Made by a program: the position numbers and the translations under genes. Shown piece by piece: positions 16,383 to 24,439 of a stretch of 64,000 nucleotides of DNA. The DNA comes from an uncultured Colwellia sp. (GTDB lineage: Bacteria > Pseudomonadota > Gammaproteobacteria > Enterobacterales > Alteromonadaceae): positions 1-64,000 of the forward strand of contig CAJXQJ010000012.1 in NCBI GenBank assembly GCA_913058245.1, written 5' to 3'. Numbering within the stretch: position 1 is the first letter of the stretch; every line of letters starts with the position of its first letter. The notes below the pieces were generated by a model. The model was given only the letters and a program-made list of their open reading frames with translations, ran no database searches and was not told the origin of the DNA.

Positions 16383-18335
16383 GTGCTCAACTATTTATTT
16401 AAATTACTTCAAATTGGCAGTTTTTTACTGTTGTTATTGGCGCTAGCAGCCTCTGCACAGCAACCTGAAAACTTCTTAACGGCTGTGACAAAACCAGAAT
16501 TTAATACATCTGATTTGCAACCCACAGAGAGAATGCTGGTTTCATATTCAAAAACAATAAAGTCACTTAATGATGTTCGAACCAGCGATAATATCTTGAT
16601 TTATCCAGAGCAAATTATTAATGCACAACATACTGTTGCCGATCTTATATCGCAAAGTGATGGCGTGAACCTCAATGGCCAAGGTGGCCTATTTCAAAGT
16701 TACAATATTAGAGGTTTTAGCCGAGCGCGTATAAAAACTGAAGTTGATGGTATTCCTATTATTACTGATAGAAGGGCAGGTAATTCAGTTTCTTTTATCC
16801 CTGCTGAGTTAATTTCCGAGGTTTATATTCAAAAAGGACCGCAATCAACGCTATATGGTTCAGATGCTATGGGTGGCGTGGTCAGCATTTCGACTCAAAC
16901 TCATCAAAACTCTGCGATCAGCTTTTCTGCGCAACAACAAGATAATGCACGACATATATCAGGCAATTTTGTTGGCGAGCAGGTAAACGCTAGCTTAGTG
17001 CAGCGACAAGCTGATAACGCTAACTCAGCAAGTGGCAGTAATACAACACCACTAAATACTTCATATCAGCAAAAGGCAGCAACACTTTCAGGTGCAACAA
17101 ACTGGCGCAATATAGATATTTTCGCCTCGGCAATTTTAAGTCAAGGGAGCGACATAGGTAAGAGCGCAATTACTTTTCCAAATAAACGTATTAGCAATTA
17201 CCCACAGGACGACCATTTATTATCGCAAATAGAATTTTCAGTTGCACAAGCTTGGAAGCTAAAACTCTATCAACATAACCAGCAATGGCAAACTGATATT
17301 GCTCGCTTAGATAACAAACAAAATATTACTCGTAAAAATCTAACAAGTTATCAGTCTGATACCTTTGGTGCTTATGCTTCATGGCTTGTCGACAAGACAG
17401 TAATTGGCGCTGAATGGCTTGGCCGTCATAATATTGAAATTAGTGAGCAAGAATACACTGCAAACAATGAGCTAGTTTGGCAAAAAGATATGATTAATGC
17501 CGACGAAGATACTTTTGCTATTTACACCTTGCATGACTGGTATTTTAATAACCTAACTATATCGACAGGTGCAAGATACGACACCATCACCCTCAAGCAA
17601 TACCAGCAAGAAAAAAGCGACAACTTCCTTTCCTTGTCCACTCACTTTAGTTATCAATTTTCCCCAAAAACAAACTTGAGTTTGCAAGTTGCGAATGCCT
17701 TTCGTTTTCCAACCGTCAGTGAACTATTTTTTTCTGGTGAAACACCACGAGGCAATACACAAGGTAATAGCGAGTTAAAAGCTGAAACGAGCCTTGGCTG
17801 GCAGTTATCAATCGCTCATAACATCAATAAAAATATAGCAATAACCTTCAATAGTTATCACTATACTATTGACGATTTTATTGAACGATATACGCAAGAT
17901 AGCGTGCGTTACTATCGAAATAACCAAAAAGTTAAAATACAAGGTTTCGAACTTTCAAGCCAATGGCAAATCAATCAACAATGGCAATCTAATTTAGGCT
18001 TTCAATGGCAACAAAGCCAAGACGAAACAGGAAACACGGTTGATGACGGCATTCCTAAAGCAATTAAATGGGCAATTAGTTGGCAAAACGATAATATAAA
18101 TATTCGCCAGCAATTAAACTATCAATTTTCAAAACAAGATATTGGACCATCTGAAATTGCACAAGAAAGTGAATTGATTTGGCATACGCAACTTGAGTAT
18201 CAAGTAAATAAAAACTTAATGTTTTCCTTGTCGGTTATCAACCTGACCAACAACGCCTACAAATCATCAATTGATGAAGATGCAGCTTATCAGCCAGAAA
18301 GAAGCATTAACGTTAGCGGAACATGGCAGTTTTAA
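16383..18335 (+). CDS. TonB-dependent outer-membrane receptor of the redox operon
   Basis: An outer-membrane active transporter. The ORF is open from TTG 16347 inside the Rieske gene, but GTG 16383 gives a proper signal peptide (MLNYLFKLLQIGSFLLLLL ... ASA) and is preferred. The plug domain shows VADLISQSDGVNLNGQGG, YNIRGFSRARIKTEVDGIPI and QKGPQSTLYGSDAMGGVVSI; the barrel ends with ERSINVSGTWQF. Similar plugs occur in siderophore, haem and vitamin receptors. Its place after flavin and Rieske carriers and before a PepSY reductase-like protein favours an Fe(III)-chelate that is reduced after import. The ligand is unknown. Confidence 0.9.
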   Translation: MLNYLFKLLQIGSFLLLLLALAASAQQPENFLTAVTKPEFNTSDLQPTERMLVSYSKTIKSLNDVRTSDNILIYPEQIINAQHTVADLISQSDGVNLNGQGGLFQSYNIRGFSRARIKTEVDGIPIITDRRAGNSVSFIPAELISEVYIQKGPQSTLYGSDAMGGVVSISTQTHQNSAISFSAQQQDNARHISGNFVGEQVNASLVQRQADNANSASGSNTTPLNTSYQQKAATLSGATNWRNIDIFASAILSQGSDIGKSAITFPNKRISNYPQDDHLLSQIEFSVAQAWKLKLYQHNQQWQTDIARLDNKQNITRKNLTSYQSDTFGAYASWLVDKTVIGAEWLGRHNIEISEQEYTANNELVWQKDMINADEDTFAIYTLHDWYFNNLTISTGARYDTITLKQYQQEKSDNFLSLSTHFSYQFSPKTNLSLQVANAFRFPTVSELFFSGETPRGNTQGNSELKAETSLGWQLSIAHNINKNIAITFNSYHYTIDDFIERYTQDSVRYYRNNQKVKIQGFELSSQWQINQQWQSNLGFQWQQSQDETGNTVDDGIPKAIKWAISWQNDNINIRQQLNYQFSKQDIGPSEIAQESELIWHTQLEYQVNKNLMFSLSVINLTNNAYKSSIDEDAAYQPERSINVSGTWQF

Positions 18336-18382
18336 TTACAATATTCATAGCAAGAAACCACGCTTTTAATCACGAGTCATAA

Positions 18383-18910
18383 ATGAACTTTAATAGAATC
18401 AACCGTAGTACCCATAAATGGGCAAGTATCATCATTGCGATTCCATTTTTGATCATCTTGATTACAGGTGTGTTATTACTACTAAAAAAAGAAGTGGAAT
18501 ATATACAGCCGGCGAGTACAAAAGGCAGTGTAAAAAACCAACCGAGAATCAGCTTTGAACAAGTATTAATCATCGCTAAATCTATTCCTGAAGCAGGTAT
18601 TAATTCTTGGCAAGAAATTGACAGGTTAGACGTTCGCCCAGGCAAGGGCATAATAAAAGTAAGAGCAAAGTCTGAATGGGAAATTCAAATTGACGCCACT
18701 AACGGAGAGGTACTTAAAACTGCTTATCGCCGATCAGATTTTATAGAACAACTACATGACTTTACTTACTGGCAAGACAACGCAAATTTATGGTTTACAC
18801 TGCCACTATCAATTGCACTACTTCTAATTTCAATAACTGGCATTATTTTATTTTTTCTACCTTACTATAAACGCTATAAAAACCGTCTGCGTATTAAAAG
18901 CTATAGCTAA
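18383..18910 (+). CDS. PepSY-associated membrane protein, putative reductase component
   Basis: A 175-residue inner-membrane protein: helix 1 at about 15-35 (WASIIIAIPFLIILITGVLLLL), a periplasmic PepSY-like domain (ISFEQVLIIAKSIPEAG ... WEIQIDATNGEVLKT) and helix 2 at about 140-162. Histidines in NRSTHKW and EQLHDFTYW sit at the membrane ends, as in PepSY_TM proteins linked to ferric-siderophore reduction. It is the last gene of the redox operon. Its stop codon lies one base from the stop of the convergent aryl-polyene operon, with no terminator between them. Confidence 0.85.
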   Translation: MNFNRINRSTHKWASIIIAIPFLIILITGVLLLLKKEVEYIQPASTKGSVKNQPRISFEQVLIIAKSIPEAGINSWQEIDRLDVRPGKGIIKVRAKSEWEIQIDATNGEVLKTAYRRSDFIEQLHDFTYWQDNANLWFTLPLSIALLLISITGIILFFLPYYKRYKNRLRIKSYS

Positions 18911-18911
18911 A

Positions 18912-20138
18912 CTAATCTTGCCAGCGCTTAAATATTAATGAGGTATTAATACCGCCAAAAGCAAAGTTATTGCTCATCACATAGTCTGTTTCGATATGTC
19001 GACCTTGCTCAACAATATAGTCTAGATCGCCACATTGCTCATCAACATTATCTAAATTTAATGTCGGAGCAAACCAGTTATCTTTCATCATATTGATACA
19101 AGCCCATGCTTCAATGCTGCCACATGCACCAAGAGTATGACCTAGATAACTTTTTAATGAACTCAGTGGCACCTTTCCAAAAACATTAGCTGTCGCATTC
19201 GATTCAGCAATATCACCTTTATCAGTTGCGGTGCCATGCGCATTCACATAACCGATTGAGTCTGCAGCTATGCAAGCATCTTCAAGTGACAATTCTATTG
19301 CTATTCTCATGGTTTCAGCAGTAGGCTGGGTTACATGCTTACCATCAGAGTTTGAACCAAAACCAACAATCTCAGCAAGTATATTAGCGCCTCGCGCTTT
19401 TGCATGCTCAAGTTCTTCTAAAATCAAAGTACAAGCCCCTTCACCAATCACCAAACCATCACGCTCTTTATCAAATGGCTTTGGCGTTAATTTAGGTTGC
19501 TCATTTTTAGTACTAGTTGCATATAAAGTGTCAAATACTGCTGCCTCTGTAACGCAAAGTTCTTCTGCACCGCCAGCGATCATCGCCTTCTGTTTACCAA
19601 ACTTAATAGCTTCGTAGGCATAGCCAATTCCTTGCGAACCCGATGTGCAGGCAGAGCTAGTCGTAATTACCCGACCTTTAGCGCCAAAAAAAACGCCAAT
19701 ATTAACAGGGGCAGTATGTGACATCATTTGTATATAGCTAGTCGCTGTGACACCTTCCATTGTATCGTTTTCCATCATATTACCAAAAGCAACTAAGGGT
19801 GATGTTGAACCAATAGATGAGCCGTATGATACACCTGTGCTACCATCAGTAAGAGCTGCATTTGTTAACAAGTTTGCTTGTTCAAGCGCTAGTTCTGTTG
19901 CACGGGTTGCCATCAATGAAACACGCCCCATTGAACGAATCATTTTTCGCTTATAGTGAGCTGGTTTTTCAAAATGCTTTACAGGTGCGCCCAAACAGGT
20001 ATTCAGGCCATCTAATTTCTGCCAATGTGGCATTACCTCTACCGCATTTTCACCTTGTTCCAACGCGGCTCTGAACGTTGGCCAATCGTCTCCCAATGCT
20101 GTTATTGCCGACATTCCAGTAACTACAACTCGTTTCAT
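18912..20138 (-). CDS. apeR: Aryl-polyene beta-ketoacyl-ACP synthase (ApeR-like)
   Basis: A FabF/KAS II-type condensing enzyme of 408 residues. The catalytic triad is complete: Cys164 in SSACTSGSQG, His301 in NAHGTATDKGD and His334 in SYLGHTLGACGS. In aryl-polyene clusters this last-position KS elongates the polyene on ACP, or partners the other KS. It shares a TAATG junction (1-nt overlap) with the ketoreductase gene and is the last gene of the operon. Gene symbols in this operon follow E. coli ape order and are assigned by family and position. Confidence 0.88.
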   Translation of the reverse strand: MKRVVVTGMSAITALGDDWPTFRAALEQGENAVEVMPHWQKLDGLNTCLGAPVKHFEKPAHYKRKMIRSMGRVSLMATRATELALEQANLLTNAALTDGSTGVSYGSSIGSTSPLVAFGNMMENDTMEGVTATSYIQMMSHTAPVNIGVFFGAKGRVITTSSACTSGSQGIGYAYEAIKFGKQKAMIAGGAEELCVTEAAVFDTLYATSTKNEQPKLTPKPFDKERDGLVIGEGACTLILEELEHAKARGANILAEIVGFGSNSDGKHVTQPTAETMRIAIELSLEDACIAADSIGYVNAHGTATDKGDIAESNATANVFGKVPLSSLKSYLGHTLGACGSIEAWACINMMKDNWFAPTLNLDNVDEQCGDLDYIVEQGRHIETDYVMSNNFAFGGINTSLIFKRWQD

Positions 20139-20878
20139 TAGACTATCCCACCATTTACTGAAATCACTTGCCTTGTAATATAAGCTGCGCCATCTGAAAC
20201 TAGAAATGATACCGTTGCAGCAACTTCTTCTGGCTTACCTACTCGCCTTAATGGGATCATTTTTTTCACTTCGTCTAGTGGCAAGCCTTGCGTCATGTCG
20301 GTATCAATCAAACCAGGAGCGACACAATTCACGGTTATTTTTCGTTTTGCTAATTCAAGTGATAATGCTTTCGTTGCTGCTATAACACCACCTTTAGCTG
20401 CACTGTAATTAACTTGACCTCTATTGCCAGCTATACCTGACACCGATGCCATAGTGACAATACGACCACCGTTTTTTGCCCTCACCATTGGCATAACCAC
20501 TGGATGTATAACATTATAAAAACCATCTAATGCGGTATTAACAACACTACTCCAATCTTCACTTTCCATGGCAGGAAACGCCATATCTTTAGTTATACCT
20601 GCATTACAAACAACACCATAATATACGCCATTTTCAGCCATATCATTTTCAATGGCTTGTTTTGCCGCTTTTTGATCGCAAACATCAAACTGTAGCAAAC
20701 TTGCATTACGACCAAGTGCGATAATTTGTTCTTGTGTATCCTTTGCAGCATCTATGCCGCTACGACAATGTACTGCGATATCAAAACCATCTTGTGCAAG
20801 CTTGATTGCAATTGCTTTGCCTAACCCTCGGCTCGAGCCTGTAACTAAAATTCTTTTAATATCTTTTGTCATGGTCAT
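20138..20878 (-). CDS. apeQ: 3-oxoacyl-ACP reductase of aryl-polyene synthesis (ApeQ-like, FabG family)
   Basis: A short-chain dehydrogenase that reduces beta-ketoacyl-ACP to beta-hydroxyacyl-ACP with NADPH. The nucleotide-binding motif TGSSRGLG is at residues 13-20, NAG at 92-94, and the catalytic residues are Ser145, Tyr158 and Lys162 (YSAAKGG). Its 246-residue length is typical of FabG. It lies between the dehydratase and last KS genes, as in other aryl-polyene clusters. In each polyene cycle it acts after the ketosynthase and before the dehydratases. Confidence 0.9.
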   Translation of the reverse strand: MTMTKDIKRILVTGSSRGLGKAIAIKLAQDGFDIAVHCRSGIDAAKDTQEQIIALGRNASLLQFDVCDQKAAKQAIENDMAENGVYYGVVCNAGITKDMAFPAMESEDWSSVVNTALDGFYNVIHPVVMPMVRAKNGGRIVTMASVSGIAGNRGQVNYSAAKGGVIAATKALSLELAKRKITVNCVAPGLIDTDMTQGLPLDEVKKMIPLRRVGKPEEVAATVSFLVSDGAAYITRQVISVNGGIV

Positions 20879-20914
20879 TTTTCACTTTTATAATTTATCT
20901 TGTACTTAAGTATT

Positions 20915-21376
20915 TTATGCGTAGCTTTCTTGAATAAATGCATCTGGATCTTTCGGTTGAAATACATTGATATTTGCTTGTGCCAGTACTTCACTTTTAA
21001 TACTTAATATTTCACACTCAAAAACTCTTAAGCCCGAGTCTTCACGGTATAGCTCTTTAATGGTGATAGTTAAGGTTTCATTGACCTTAAAATATGGTTG
21101 AAATGTCTTATATTTCCTTGAACCTAATAAAAAGCCTATTTGCACATCGTCTTGTTTATCTAGTGCATGCGAGCCAGCAAATGCGGCAATAGCCTGTGCC
21201 ATATATTCACTACCAATATAACTTGGGACGCCGTGCTTGAACTCATCATAAAATGGACTTGCAGGATTAATTTCAACCTTACAACGACAAGTATCCTCAT
21301 CGTAATACTCCAGTAAATCAATTAGTATCATTGGCGCTTGATGAGGTAAAACCTGCGTTATAGCGTAGTTATTCAT
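20915..21376 (-). CDS. apeP: 3-hydroxyacyl-ACP dehydratase, hotdog fold (ApeP-like)
   Basis: A 153-residue FabZ/FabA-like hotdog protein. It has LPHQAPMILIDLLEYY (catalytic His region) and the GSEYMAQAIAAFAG helix with the acidic residue. It dehydrates beta-hydroxyacyl-ACP to build conjugated double bonds. The ORF opens at a TTG (21388), but ATG 21376 is preferred: it has GGGAAAA upstream and overlaps the KS stop by exactly 8 nt (ATGAATAA), a spacing repeated elsewhere in this operon. Confidence 0.87.
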   Translation of the reverse strand: MNNYAITQVLPHQAPMILIDLLEYYDEDTCRCKVEINPASPFYDEFKHGVPSYIGSEYMAQAIAAFAGSHALDKQDDVQIGFLLGSRKYKTFQPYFKVNETLTITIKELYREDSGLRVFECEILSIKSEVLAQANINVFQPKDPDAFIQESYA

Positions 21377-22544
21377 AAATTTTCCCAATCACGGCACTAA
21401 AATTATTACCTCCAAATGCAAAAGAATTACTTAGGCAATATTGCAACTTAGCTAGCTTTTCACCTTGGCTCAGTTTTATTGAAGGCATTTTTTCATCAAT
21501 ATCACTACCGCGACAGTTTGCAGGCAACCGCCTATCAATATTATAATCACTCAACAATAACCAACAAAGCCCTAACTCTAGTGCACCTGCAGCGCCAAGC
21601 GTATGGCCAGTCAAATGCTTAGTTGAACTACAAAAAACTTGTTTTCCGCAGACCGACGCCATTGCTAACGCTTCCATTTCATCATTTTTAATCGTGCCAG
21701 TACCATGTAAATTTACATAATCTATTTGGTTAGCATTAATTTTTGCATCTTCAATAGCATGTGCCATCGCTTTAGCTGCACCAGCACCATCAGGTGAAGG
21801 TGCAGAGATATGATAAGCATCAGAGGTTTCACCTGCACCCAGTAATTGAATACCATCACTATCTTTAGTCATAATAAACAAGGCTGCGGCTTCACCAATA
21901 TTAATCCCATCTCTATTTTCTTGAAACGGCTGACAAACATTTTTACTTATCGATTCTAGAGATTTAAAACCATTAGTTGTCAGCTGTGTTAGACTATCAA
22001 CTCCACCCGCAATAACCACATCAGCCAAGTCATTTTCCAGTAAAGTTTTTGCACTTACCAAAGCCTTACCACTGGAAGAACAAGCTGTTGAAATGCCATA
22101 TACTGGTCCCTTGGCGTTAGCTAGTTTAGCAATATAAGTTGCTGGTGCTGACATTTCTTGCACTTCATATTGAAAGTCTTTTGGAAACTGCCCTTGTCTA
22201 GTTAATTGCTCTCTTGCTAACTCGCCTTCATAAATACTTGCAGTACTGGTACCAATAACCACAGCAATACGATGCTGGCCATATTTTATCGATAGCGGCT
22301 CTAAAGTCTCTGCAATTTGCTGATAAGCAATGTAAGCCAATTTATTGTTGTTAGTCGAAATTTGCTCAATAGCTTCGTTATTTTTAGGTAGCTGAACTCG
22401 ACCGACATATTGGGGCTCTTCTATGGGTAATTCACTATCGAGTGACAAAAATTGCTTTTGGTCAGAAAACAAAGCCGTTAGGACTTCTTGCTTATCATGA
22501 CCAAGCGCACAAATAACGCCAAATTCTTTTAAGCAAATACTCAC
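21369..22544 (-). CDS. apeO: Aryl-polyene beta-ketoacyl-ACP synthase (ApeO-like)
   Basis: A 391-residue condensing enzyme with the full triad: Cys155 in GISTACSSSGK, His280 in NLHGTGTIKND and His314 in KHLTGHTLGAAG. It is the main chain-extending KS expected to pair with the chain-length-factor homologue encoded at 34688-35422. It overlaps the upstream lipoprotein gene by 4 nt and the downstream dehydratase by 8 nt. Confidence 0.88.
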   Translation of the reverse strand: MSICLKEFGVICALGHDKQEVLTALFSDQKQFLSLDSELPIEEPQYVGRVQLPKNNEAIEQISTNNNKLAYIAYQQIAETLEPLSIKYGQHRIAVVIGTSTASIYEGELAREQLTRQGQFPKDFQYEVQEMSAPATYIAKLANAKGPVYGISTACSSSGKALVSAKTLLENDLADVVIAGGVDSLTQLTTNGFKSLESISKNVCQPFQENRDGINIGEAAALFIMTKDSDGIQLLGAGETSDAYHISAPSPDGAGAAKAMAHAIEDAKINANQIDYVNLHGTGTIKNDEMEALAMASVCGKQVFCSSTKHLTGHTLGAAGALELGLCWLLLSDYNIDRRLPANCRGSDIDEKMPSIKLSQGEKLAKLQYCLSNSFAFGGNNFSAVIGKIYE

Positions 22545-23131
22545 TCACTTTCCTTATTTAAATTGACTAGCCGAATACTATAATCTCGCATAACATTTTC
22601 TAATTGATAACTGCCTTTAAGTTTATCAATCTTAATAATAATTTGATCATTGTCCCAAATTGTTCTCTGCCAAACAGCCTTTTTATCATTCGTATCTTCT
22701 ACTTGAACGGCACGAACGTTGCTCCCTAATAATGAACTTTGAATGATATTTATTGGCCAATGACAGAGCTGCATATCAGCAATAATAAAGCGAATATCAA
22801 CAAACGGTAATGATACATATTGATTGATTTCCGTTGTTTTATTGCTAAACCATGTAAAATCAAACAAAGGAACGCCTGATGGTGAAACTGCTGCCATAGC
22901 AATTTCATTACTACGATATTCAACTTGAGCAATAAAACGATGGCTTTCACCTTTAGTGGTAATTTCAACTAGGTGGCTATCTATAGAACCAACTTTTTCT
23001 GTTGGCGGTACCGTTAATACTAACCCCATGCTTTTAGTTAAATATAATGCTTTGTCATCAGGCAAGGCACTACAACCAGCAATGAAATAGGCCAGTAATA
23101 ACAGCAATAGCTTTTGCGTAAGATACTTCAA
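22541..23131 (-). CDS. DUF3261 lipoprotein of the aryl-polyene operon
   Basis: An outer-membrane-type lipoprotein. The ORF is open from 23167, inside the flavoprotein gene, but TTG 23131 is the better start: it is five bases past the upstream stop, preceded by CAGGG, and yields a textbook lipoprotein signal (MKYLTQKLLLLLLAYFIAGC) with lipobox IAGC. DUF3261 proteins are constant members of aryl-polyene clusters and probably work with the LolA-like and MMPL proteins to deliver the pigment-lipid to the outer membrane. Its exact role is unproven. Confidence 0.82.
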   Translation of the reverse strand: MKYLTQKLLLLLLAYFIAGCSALPDDKALYLTKSMGLVLTVPPTEKVGSIDSHLVEITTKGESHRFIAQVEYRSNEIAMAAVSPSGVPLFDFTWFSNKTTEINQYVSLPFVDIRFIIADMQLCHWPINIIQSSLLGSNVRAVQVEDTNDKKAVWQRTIWDNDQIIIKIDKLKGSYQLENVMRDYSIRLVNLNKESE

Positions 23132-23135
23132 TTTA

Positions 23136-24401
23136 CTACCCTGCTTGGCACACTTCTGCCAAAACATTCAATCGCCTGACACTTTTGGCAACATAAGGGT
23201 TTTGTTCATCCCATGCATATCCGGCCAATATCGAACTTATCATTCGACGCACAGAATCATCATGGCGATCATGATAAACAACATTCTGAAAACTTTCGTT
23301 ATACCAACCTTCGACAAAGCAACGGAAAGTATCTACACCAAATTTCAAAGGCTGTGCATATTCAACTTCCCAATTAACTGTATCGCCCTGTAATTGTTTT
23401 TTCACTAAAGGTGCGGCTAAAGAAGCAGATTTCATTGCGATAGTGACACCTGAAGAAAATACCGGATCTAAAAACTCGCCTGCATTACCTAATAAGGCAA
23501 AATTTTTCCCGCATAATGTCGTAACATCAGCAGAATATCCTTTAATAACTCGTGCCTCTTGCAATGGTGTTGCATTTTGTAAAAGTCGCTGCAGGTTTTC
23601 ATCCTGTGCGATGAACTCTTGCAAAGTATCAATAGCAGACAATGATTCATCAAATCGCTCTGGTAAGCCAACAACACCAACACTTGCCGTTCCATCAGAG
23701 AATGGGATTAACCAATACCAAACATCACTATAATTTGGATTCACCGTAATAAGTATTTTATCACGGTCAAATTCGGCACAATCAATGCCATCTTTAAAGT
23801 GACTAAAGTAACTATGCCTAATCGGAAAGTCTGATGGCAATTCTAAATTAAGCAACCGAGGTAAAACCCGTCCAAAACCACTGGCATCTAATAAAAATTT
23901 CGCTTGCACTTGATACGGGTTATCGCTTTCATCGTTAACGTCGAGACATACTTCAGGTTCCAATGAAACAACGGCATTTACTTGGTGACCATAACGTATA
24001 CTTACACCTTTCTTTTCAGTTTCATCTGCCAACAATTTATCAAAAAGTCCTCGTTTAACTTGATAAGTTGTACCGCGCCCGACACTAAACTTTTCAGTGA
24101 AATCAAATGATGAATTTTTACCTTTTTTATGAAATGCTGCGCCATTTTTAAACTGAAAACCAAACTCTTTAGCGTATTTATCTAACGCCTGTTCCAGCCC
24201 CGCTTCTTTTAAAAACTCCATACATTGAGGCAACAAACTCTCACCAATAGAGAAACGAGGAAAATATTGTTTTTCCAAAACCAGCACTGATACTCCAGCA
24301 GCAGCAAGCAAAGAAGCGGCAACAGTACCTGAAGGCCCAGCTCCAATAATAACCACATCATATTGCTCAATGGTCTGTTGTGTTGGTGACTTAGTTTCCA
24401 T
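23136..24401 (-). CDS. FAD-dependent oxidoreductase with flavin-halogenase signature
   Basis: A 421-residue flavoprotein. The FAD-binding GxGxxG lies at residues 20-25 (IIGAGPSG), followed by YFPRFSIGESLLP, a segment shared with phenolic and pyrrole flavin halogenases. The halogenase hallmark WxWxIP is present as W228-Y-W-L-I-P233. A Lys in FQFKNGAAF (Lys85) falls where halogenases of this group keep a conserved Lys. It could halogenate or hydroxylate the aryl head or the polyene; xanthomonadins, a related pigment class, are brominated. Whether this homologue is catalytically a halogenase cannot be told from sequence. Confidence 0.8.
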   Translation of the reverse strand: METKSPTQQTIEQYDVVIIGAGPSGTVAASLLAAAGVSVLVLEKQYFPRFSIGESLLPQCMEFLKEAGLEQALDKYAKEFGFQFKNGAAFHKKGKNSSFDFTEKFSVGRGTTYQVKRGLFDKLLADETEKKGVSIRYGHQVNAVVSLEPEVCLDVNDESDNPYQVQAKFLLDASGFGRVLPRLLNLELPSDFPIRHSYFSHFKDGIDCAEFDRDKILITVNPNYSDVWYWLIPFSDGTASVGVVGLPERFDESLSAIDTLQEFIAQDENLQRLLQNATPLQEARVIKGYSADVTTLCGKNFALLGNAGEFLDPVFSSGVTIAMKSASLAAPLVKKQLQGDTVNWEVEYAQPLKFGVDTFRCFVEGWYNESFQNVVYHDRHDDSVRRMISSILAGYAWDEQNPYVAKSVRRLNVLAEVCQAG

Positions 24402-24439
24402 TAATTTTCCCTAAAGTTATAACTTACCAAATTGCAGAG

